9,879 nt of DNA. It comes from Actinomycetota bacterium (lineage in GTDB: Bacteria > Actinomycetota > Actinomycetes > Mycobacteriales > Mycobacteriaceae). Shown piece by piece: positions 6,165 through 9,879 of the stretch (position 1 is the stretch's first letter; every line of letters begins with the position of its first letter). The notes under the pieces were generated by a model that saw only the letters and a list, made by a program, of their open reading frames with translations, had not been told where the DNA came from and searched no databases. Position numbers and translations under genes: made by a program. The DNA is taken from positions 1 through 9,879 of the forward strand of contig SYAB01000127.1 of the NCBI GenBank assembly GCA_005787665.1. Direction: 5' to 3'.

Positions 6165-7295
6165 TCACGTCGTTCGGCGGGTGCACACCGCGGCCATGTC
6201 GGCCAGCGCGGACTGTGCCCAGCAGTCGATTCGGTCGTCGCTGATCTGGTCGACGGCGACGGCGACCCGTTCGGCGATCAGGTCCTCGATCCAGTCCAGT
6301 GCACCGGTGGCCACGATCAGCGTCCGCCAGCGCGCGATGTCGGCATCGTCGAGTTCCGCCGCAGCGGCGAGCTCGGCGAACTGCCGGCGGATCGGCGCAT
6401 CCGCCATCCGCTGGGCGGCCACCACCAGGCTGGTGGCTTTGCGCTCGAGGAGGTCACCCCCGGCGGGTTTGCCGGTCACCGACGGCGATCCGAAGACCCC
6501 CAGCACGTCGTCGCGCATCTGGAACGCCTCGCCCACGGCCCGGCCGTAGGCCGCCAGCACGTCGATCAGGTCATCGCGCCCCGCCATCGCCGCGCCGATC
6601 TCCAGGGGCCGACGCACCGTGTAGTTACCCGATTTGCGGCGGGCGACGCCCAGGACGGTCTCCAGGTCGGGATGCGCGCCGGCGTCGTTGGCCACGTCGG
6701 CGCACTGACCGACGGCGAGTTCGATGCGCATCTCGTCGTAGAGCGGCCAGGCCCGCGCCAGCGCATCGGGCCCGACTCCGCTCTCGCGCATCATCTGCTC
6801 GGCCCACACCAGGCACAGATCGGAGAGCAGAATCGCCAGCGACGCCCCGAACCGCTCCGCCGAGCCCGCGAGCCCGCGGTCGCGGTGCCAGTCCCCGAAC
6901 CGCAGGTGGGCCGCCGGCCGGCCCCGGCGCAGCGGGGAGTCGTCCATGACATCGTCCTGCAGCAGCGCGAAAGCATGCAGCAGCTCGAGTCCCGCGCTGG
7001 CGCGCAGGGCGTCGTCATCGGGGTCGGCGCCGCAGAGCCATCCCAGGTACATGAACGTCGAACGCAGGCATTTGCCGCCGTCGAGGAAGTCGGTGAGCAC
7101 CTCGGCGCTGACGTCCACCCCGGTGCGGTGCAACTGTGGCACGCATCGGGTCTCGACGAACTCCTCGACATGATCCAGTGCCCGGCGGCGCACCCCGTTG
7201 CGCCAGATCTCGAACTGCGGGCCCGGCGCTGTGGCCACCGGACCCGACGCGGCGCCGCCGGCCCCGCTGGGCGACGTAGCGTCCATCCCGCGCAC
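6165..7295 (-). CDS. crtE: Geranylgeranyl diphosphate synthase CrtE (polyprenyl synthetase family)
   Basis: A 376-residue all-alpha trans-prenyltransferase that should make the C20 precursor GGPP for CrtB. The first Asp-rich motif is DDVMD (114-118), followed by DSPLRRGRPAAH. The second Asp-rich region is FQMRDDVLG (DD at 262-263) followed by VTGKPAGGDL, a form common in actinobacterial enzymes. F109, five residues before the first Asp, fits C20 chain-length control of type I GGPP synthases. The usual GGKRLRP motif reads GGKCLRS (73-79), keeping K75 and R78. I start it at the GTG at 7295 because AGGAG lies 6 nt upstream. The ATG at 7286 would leave a 15-nt gap, and the longer frame would need a TTG at 7343. 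The first 25 residues are Ala/Gly/Pro-rich and probably disordered. It is the first gene of the operon. Confidence 0.92.
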   Translation of the reverse strand: MRGMDATSPSGAGGAASGPVATAPGPQFEIWRNGVRRRALDHVEEFVETRCVPQLHRTGVDVSAEVLTDFLDGGKCLRSTFMYLGWLCGADPDDDALRASAGLELLHAFALLQDDVMDDSPLRRGRPAAHLRFGDWHRDRGLAGSAERFGASLAILLSDLCLVWAEQMMRESGVGPDALARAWPLYDEMRIELAVGQCADVANDAGAHPDLETVLGVARRKSGNYTVRRPLEIGAAMAGRDDLIDVLAAYGRAVGEAFQMRDDVLGVFGSPSVTGKPAGGDLLERKATSLVVAAQRMADAPIRRQFAELAAAAELDDADIARWRTLIVATGALDWIEDLIAERVAVAVDQISDDRIDCWAQSALADMAAVCTRRTT

Positions 7296-7301
7296 TGCGA
7301 T

Positions 7302-7306
7302 CTCCT
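7302..7306 (-). promoter_or_regulatory. Shine-Dalgarno site deciding the crtE start
   Basis: AGGAG on the minus strand, 6 nt before the GTG at 7295. It selects that codon over the ATG at 7286, from which it is 15 nt away, and over the upstream TTG at 7343. Confidence 0.7.
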
Positions 7307-7422
7307 GTCCCCCGGGTTCCCTCGCCCCCGTTCCTGCCTCCAATTCAAGACGACGAAGCCGACGGGCGCCTTCCGGGACCCCACTTGGTCACCTACGCGT
7401 AAGGTTTGCTCCGGCGATGAAC

Positions 7423-7436
7423 TGCGGTTTTCCGCA
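7423..7436. repeat. Perfect 14-bp inverted repeat in the crtE/SDR spacer
   Basis: TGCGG-TTTT-CCGCA, fully symmetric arms, located 32 bp before the SDR ATG and about 128 bp before the crtE GTG. It could be an operator or, on RNA, a small hairpin in the SDR leader. Confidence 0.5.
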
Positions 7437-7467
7437 ACCACCGCGCGCCGTCCGCCGAGAGGGCCCG

Positions 7468-8226
7468 ATGACCGAAAGTCGCGACATGACACAGCTCAAC
7501 GGCAAAGTCGCCCTGGTGACCGGGGCGTCGTCCGGCCTCGGCGCCGCGGTCGCCCAGATGTTCGCCGCGCGCGGGGCGACCGTGTTCGGAATCGCCCGCG
7601 ACACCACCCGGATGGCGGCGGTCTTCGAGTCCGTGCCGGGCGGCGCCTACCTGTCGGCGGATATCACCGACCCATCGGCCTGCCGTGACGCGGTGTCGCA
7701 GTGCGTATCGCGGTTCGGCCGCCTCGACGTGCTCGTGAACGCGGCCGGGTTCCACCAGATGCGACACACCGCCGAGGTCACCGACGACGACTGGGCCTAC
7801 GATCTGGCGGCCAACCTCACCGGACCGTTCTCCCTGTGCCGGGCCGCCCTGGCCCACCTACTGGAATCCGGCGGCAACATCGTCAACGTCGCGTCGGTGG
7901 CCGGGGTGGAGGGCGAGGTCTATTCGGCGGGCTACTGCGCGGCCAAGCACGGCCTGGTCGGGTTGACCCGCGCGCTGGCCGTCGAGTTCACCCGGGAGCG
8001 GTTGCGGGTCAACGTGGTGTGCCCCGGTGGCATGCTCACCCCGCAGGTCACCGAGTTCGCCGCCCCGACCGACCCCGACTACAAGCTGATCATGCGCATC
8101 GCCGCACCCCGCGGGCTGATGGAACCGCAGGATGTCGCGTCGGTGATCGCGTTCCTGGCCAGCGACGAGGCCGCCGCCATCCACGGGGCGGTCTACGTGG
8201 TGGACAACGGGAAACTGGCCGGCTGA
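7468..8226 (+). CDS. Short-chain dehydrogenase/reductase (SDR)
   Basis: A 252-residue classical SDR. It has TGASSGLG (18-25) for the cofactor, NAAG (91-94), and the catalytic set N116 (AANLTG), S143 (VNVASVAG), Y156 and K160 (YCAAK). VNVVCPGGM (181-189) follows, then the C-terminal YVVDNGK near the end. The R44 in FGIARD after the second strand hints at NADP(H), but this is inference. The substrate is unknown; FabG-like ketoreductases, sugar or steroid dehydrogenases and unknown alcohols are all possible. I chose the ATG at 7468 with GAGG 5 nt upstream; the ATG at 7486 (246 residues) is the alternative, and an open frame upstream to 7198 runs into crtE and lacks support. It is divergent from the carotenoid operon and its stop touches the stop of the convergent DUF732 gene. 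A role in carotenoid metabolism is possible only by proximity. Confidence 0.9.
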   Translation: MTESRDMTQLNGKVALVTGASSGLGAAVAQMFAARGATVFGIARDTTRMAAVFESVPGGAYLSADITDPSACRDAVSQCVSRFGRLDVLVNAAGFHQMRHTAEVTDDDWAYDLAANLTGPFSLCRAALAHLLESGGNIVNVASVAGVEGEVYSAGYCAAKHGLVGLTRALAVEFTRERLRVNVVCPGGMLTPQVTEFAAPTDPDYKLIMRIAAPRGLMEPQDVASVIAFLASDEAAAIHGAVYVVDNGKLAG

Positions 8227-8571
8227 CTACCGCGCAGCGGCCTGCAGCACGGGGATCTTGTCCGGACAGTAGGTGCTCAGCGCGGCGCCGAGGAACTGCC
8301 AGGCCTGGGTCTGGTTGGTGTCCCGGTCGAGGTTGCGCGACACGAAGGCCGCCGCGGCATACGCGTCGGGATCGACGCCCCGGTCGAGGCGCTTGCAGGT
8401 GATCTTGCCCAGCCAGGCGTTGTAATCACGCTGACCGTAGATGCCGAAGCTGTGCAGCTGGTCGGCGAAGTCGATATCGGGGTCGGCCTGGGCCGGCGCG
8501 GCGGCGGCGATGGCGACGGCACTGGCGAGAGCAGCGGCTGCCGCCACGATCGAACGACCGGGAATGGGCAT
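8227..8571 (-). CDS. Secreted DUF732-like mycobacterial protein
   Basis: A 114-residue protein with a clear Sec signal peptide: a short N-region MPIPGRS, a long Ala-rich hydrophobic core, and a likely cut after APAQA (residue 29). The mature part is about 85 residues with exactly two cysteines, C59 and C102, which could form a disulfide. The pattern DFADQLHSFGIY...C...LDRG...A..F..........WQFLGAALSTYCP fits the DUF732 family of small exported mycobacterial proteins, whose function is unknown. The ATG at 8571 is preceded by AGGAG only one base away, too close for normal ribosome binding. A TAGACT element 7 nt upstream suggests a leaderless mRNA instead. A longer open frame extends upstream over the divergent gene but has no signal peptide at its start and is a shadow. 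Convergent with the SDR gene with zero intergenic bases. Confidence 0.85.
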   Translation of the reverse strand: MPIPGRSIVAAAAALASAVAIAAAAPAQADPDIDFADQLHSFGIYGQRDYNAWLGKITCKRLDRGVDPDAYAAAAFVSRNLDRDTNQTQAWQFLGAALSTYCPDKIPVLQAAAR

Positions 8572-8578
8572 GCTCCTC

Positions 8579-8607
8579 AGTCTAAACCCATCACTTACAT
8601 GGGCTAA
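8579..8607 (-). promoter_or_regulatory. Candidate leaderless promoter of the DUF732-like gene
   Basis: On the minus strand TTAGCC (8607-8602), a 17-bp spacer and TAGACT (8584-8579, matching TANNNT) are followed after 7 nt by the ATG at 8571. Transcription would then start at or next to the A of ATG, the leaderless arrangement common in mycobacteria. The -35 match is weak. Confidence 0.45.
8583..8607. repeat. Imperfect inverted repeat between the divergent DUF732 and DUF5078 genes
   Basis: TAAACCCAT (8583-8591) and ATGGGCTAA (8599-8607) are inverted arms matching at 7 of 9 positions, with a perfect CCCAT/ATGGG core, separated by CACTTAC. The repeat overlaps the minus-strand promoter elements and the plus-strand TAATCT (8605-8610), a possible -10 for the DUF5078 gene. 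An operator acting on both genes is plausible. Confidence 0.4.
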
Positions 8608-8643
8608 TCTCTTATCGGCAGTCGCGAGCGTGCGAGGAGGAAG

Positions 8644-9090
8644 ATGAACGTCATGTCCCACTTCCGGATCGGTGCCGCAGCCGCCCTGTTGGCCGCCGCC
8701 CTGACCCCCGCGACGGCCTCGGCCGATGCCACCGACGACTATCCGATCCCGAACCGGATGCTCAAGACGACCTGTACCGCCGAACAGATCATGGCCGCCG
8801 CCCGCGACGTCGAACCGGTCTACTACGAGCGCTACATGATCGACTACAACAACAAGCCGTTGGACGTCCAACAGGCCGCCCGGGACTACATCCACGACTT
8901 CTACGCGAAATCCCCGACCGATCGGCGCGCCTGGTCGGAAGAGTTGGCCACCAACATCTACGCCGACCCGCTGGCGTTCCGCTGGCCCAACCACGCCAAG
9001 CTGTTCTTCAACAACAAGGGTGTGGCGGCCAACACCACCGATATCTGCAACCAGTACCCGCCCGACGATATGTCGGTGTGGACGTGGTGA
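8644..9090 (+). CDS. Secreted DUF5078 protein, Rv0455c-like
   Basis: A 148-residue exported protein. An Ala-rich signal peptide ends at about A27 (TASA before DATDDYPIP). The mature part contains DDYPIPNRM, PVYYERYMIDYNN, KLFFNNKGV, and the C-terminal YPPDDMSVW. These segments match my memory of M. tuberculosis Rv0455c and its DUF5078 relatives, which also have about 148 residues. Two cysteines, C44 and C135, lie near the two ends of the mature chain, fitting a disulfide that ties the termini together. Rv0455c has been reported as a periplasmic protein needed for siderophore secretion; whether this copy does the same is inference, since several paralogues exist. No IdeR-box-like sequence is visible upstream. 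The ATG at 8644 has AGGAGG just before it; the ATG at 8653 is an alternative start. The stop overlaps the next gene by GTGA. Confidence 0.85.
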   Translation: MNVMSHFRIGAAAALLAAALTPATASADATDDYPIPNRMLKTTCTAEQIMAAARDVEPVYYERYMIDYNNKPLDVQQAARDYIHDFYAKSPTDRRAWSEELATNIYADPLAFRWPNHAKLFFNNKGVAANTTDICNQYPPDDMSVWTW

Positions 9091-9494
9091 ACGGCGACGG
9101 CGCGACGGGTGTCCCGCCGGTGATCCAACGCTGGCTGCGCGTCATCGAGAGCGGACAGACCGACGAACTCGATGACATGCTCGCCGAGGACGCGGTGTTC
9201 TACTCCCCCGCGGTGTTCACCCCCCAGCGCGGCCGGGCCACTGCCGCCGCGTATCTGCGCGCCGCCGAGCAGATGTTCGCCGGAACGGACTTCCACTACG
9301 TCGAGACATGGTTCGGCGACCACTCGGCGGTCCTGCACTTCGCCGCCGAGGTCGACGGGCTCCAGGTGGAGGGCATCGACATGATCCACTGGAACACGGA
9401 CGGCAAGATCACCTCGTTCCGGGTGATGATCCGGCCGTTCAAGGCCCTGCAGGGGGTCATCGGCAGGATGGCCGCCCTCCTCGCCGACCACTGA
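9087..9494 (+). CDS. SnoaL/NTF2-like small protein
   Basis: A 135-residue protein with the alpha+beta layout of the NTF2/SnoaL superfamily. An N-terminal helix PPVIQRWLRVIESG is followed by LDDMLAEDAVFYSP (family-typical W/L-x-L-hydrophobic-D-A), a helix GRATAAAYLRAAEQMF, then strands FHYVETWFGDHSAVLHFAAEVDG and VEGIDMIHWNTDGKITSFRVMIRP. This fold forms a pocket used by cyclases, isomerases and ligand-binding proteins; no catalytic residue can be assigned. No signal peptide is seen, so it is probably cytosolic although coupled to an exported protein. I chose the GTG at 9087 because it overlaps the upstream stop (GTGA); GTG codons at 9084 and 9078 are alternatives. No clear Shine-Dalgarno site is present, so translation is probably coupled. 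Confidence 0.8.
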   Translation: MNGDGATGVPPVIQRWLRVIESGQTDELDDMLAEDAVFYSPAVFTPQRGRATAAAYLRAAEQMFAGTDFHYVETWFGDHSAVLHFAAEVDGLQVEGIDMIHWNTDGKITSFRVMIRPFKALQGVIGRMAALLADH

Positions 9495-9511
9495 GCCTCG
9501 CGGCAGGTGCC

Positions 9512-9529
9512 CCGCGGCTTCGGCTGCGG
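9512..9529 (+). terminator. UUCG-loop hairpin after the SnoaL-like gene, probable terminator
   Basis: CCGCGGC-TTCG-GCTGCGG forms a 7-bp stem with one G-U pair closing a C(UUCG)G tetraloop, 17 nt after the stop codon. There is no T-tract after it (next bases TAACG), so it may be a U-less actinobacterial terminator or an mRNA 3'-end stabiliser. Confidence 0.5.
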
Positions 9530-9605
9530 TAACGATTTGCAGACAATGCGCGCGGCAGATGGGCCCGCTCAGGCCGTGATAAACACCGGCTGACCAGGCC
9601 GTCGG

Positions 9606-9622
9606 GCACCGTCGGCCGGTGC
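9606..9622. repeat. Perfect 6-bp-arm inverted repeat
   Basis: GCACCG and CGGTGC separated by TCGGC. It lies 35 bp before the TACAGT element. Such GC-rich hairpins can occur by chance at this base composition. Confidence 0.4.
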
Positions 9623-9741
9623 GGCGCGGCTCTGGAATTCGTGGGGCCACAGTGAGTACAGTTCAGCCACAGCCATTGCCGGGCCGCCGCGGGTCTGCCC
9701 GGAACGGTGGCCGACGGTGAGCCACAGGCAGGAGAATCTCG

Positions 9742-9879
9742 ATGCAGTCAGCCAGGGCAGCCGCCCACATCGGCCGGATCGGAGGACTGGCGATCGCGCT
9801 CGGGGTCGGCGCCGCGGTGGCCGCCGGAACGGGTGTGGCCTGGGCCGACGCCGAACCCGATTCCCCGACGTCCTCGGAG
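9742..9879 (+). CDS. N-terminus of an exported protein (3' end outside window)
   Basis: The first 46 codons are present. An ATG with AGGAG 7 nt upstream begins a typical mycobacterial export leader: MQSARAAAHIGRIGG, then a hydrophobic Ala/Gly/Val core, then GVAWADAEPDSPTSSE. The likely signal-peptidase cut is near WADA (residues 34-37), followed by an acidic Ser/Pro-rich stretch. In mycobacteria, leaders with an HIGR(I/V)GGLA...GVAWAD pattern precede various large cell-wall or repeat-containing secreted proteins. The mature domain is out of view, so no function is assigned. Confidence 0.8.
   Translation, partial: MQSARAAAHIGRIGGLAIALGVGAAVAAGTGVAWADAEPDSPTSSE

Larger units (their letters stand above)
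7296..7467. promoter_or_regulatory. Divergent control region between crtE and the SDR gene, with two palindromes
   Basis: A 172-bp spacer from which the carotenoid operon (minus) and the SDR gene (plus) diverge, so both promoters should lie here. Two symmetric elements are visible: TGCGGTTTTCCGCA at 7423-7436 (5-bp perfect arms around TTTT) and TACGCGTA at 7394-7401, itself flanked by ACCT and AGGT. TAAGGT at 7400-7405 matches a TANNNT -10 for the SDR gene but has no good -35. I find no convincing sigma-A or ECF promoter for crtE. The palindromes are operator candidates only; which regulator binds is unknown. Confidence 0.4.
9495..9741. other. Intergenic region before the right-edge gene
   Basis: A 247-bp stretch without a supported gene; the minus-strand open frame over it is a shadow. 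It holds the UUCG hairpin near its left end, an inverted repeat GCACCG-TCGGC-CGGTGC (9606-9622), the short palindrome GTGGGGCCAC (9641-9650), and three direct copies of GCCACAG (9646, 9666, 9721). TACAGT at 9657-9662 fits a TANNNT -10 for the downstream gene, with TGGAAT 18 bp upstream as a poor -35. The promoter assignment is tentative. Confidence 0.4.

Noticed and set aside
5153..7688. Long plus-strand frames opposite crtI and crtE (5153-6244 and 6054-7688)
   Set aside because: Shadow frames of crtI and crtE with low-complexity translations; the second also runs through the divergent spacer into the SDR gene in another frame.
8572..8643. IdeR iron box before the DUF5078 gene
   Set aside because: Suggested by the Rv0455c link, but nothing in the spacer resembles the TTAGG...CCTAA palindrome.
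8572..8994. Long minus-strand extension of the DUF732-like gene (255 codons)
   Set aside because: It covers the divergent DUF5078 gene and would place the signal peptide in the middle of the protein.
8958..9650. 230-codon minus-strand frame over the DUF5078/SnoaL genes and the intergenic region
   Set aside because: Antisense to two supported genes, with no domain and no start signal.

Overview
This is high-GC DNA with very strong third-position G/C, frequent GTG starts and tightly overlapping genes. It carries small secreted proteins of mycobacterial type (DUF732-like, and a DUF5078/Rv0455c-like protein). I read it as the chromosome of a pigmented, non-tuberculous mycobacterium (Mycolicibacterium-like). 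No tRNA, rRNA, transposase, integrase or CRISPR array is visible.

Region 1 (about 1-7295, all minus strand) is one compact carotenoid operon. In transcription order it holds: crtE (GGPP synthase), crtI (phytoene desaturase), crtB (phytoene synthase), a possible 24-residue micro-ORF, a crtT-like SAM methyltransferase, crtU (beta-ring to aromatic-ring desaturase/methyl-migrase), a Rieske-type non-heme iron oxygenase, and a Rossmann/DapB-like oxidoreductase that runs off the left edge. Most junctions are 1-4 bp stop/start overlaps or gaps of 1-28 bp, so the genes are very probably co-transcribed and translationally coupled. Together they should make GGPP, then phytoene, then lycopene, and later aromatise beta-rings (isorenieratene/leprotene type). 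No lycopene cyclase is present in the window; it must lie beyond the left edge or elsewhere. The most interesting member is the Rieske protein. It keeps both the [2Fe-2S] ligands and a full mononuclear-iron triad, and it is locked into the operon beside crtU, so it is a candidate carotenoid-tailoring oxygenase of unproven function.

Region 2 (7296-7467) is the divergent control region between crtE and a plus-strand short-chain dehydrogenase/reductase (SDR, 7468-8226). It contains two palindromes.

Region 3 (8227-9494) holds a secreted DUF732-like gene (minus strand), convergent with the SDR with no bases between the stop codons and divergent from a secreted DUF5078 gene (plus strand). The DUF5078 gene is coupled by a GTGA overlap to a SnoaL/NTF2-like gene. 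The 72-bp divergent spacer shows a leaderless-type promoter for the DUF732 gene and an imperfect inverted repeat.

Region 4 (9495-9879) has a UUCG-loop hairpin just after the SnoaL-like gene, an intergenic stretch with inverted and direct repeats, and the first 46 codons of an exported protein cut by the right edge.
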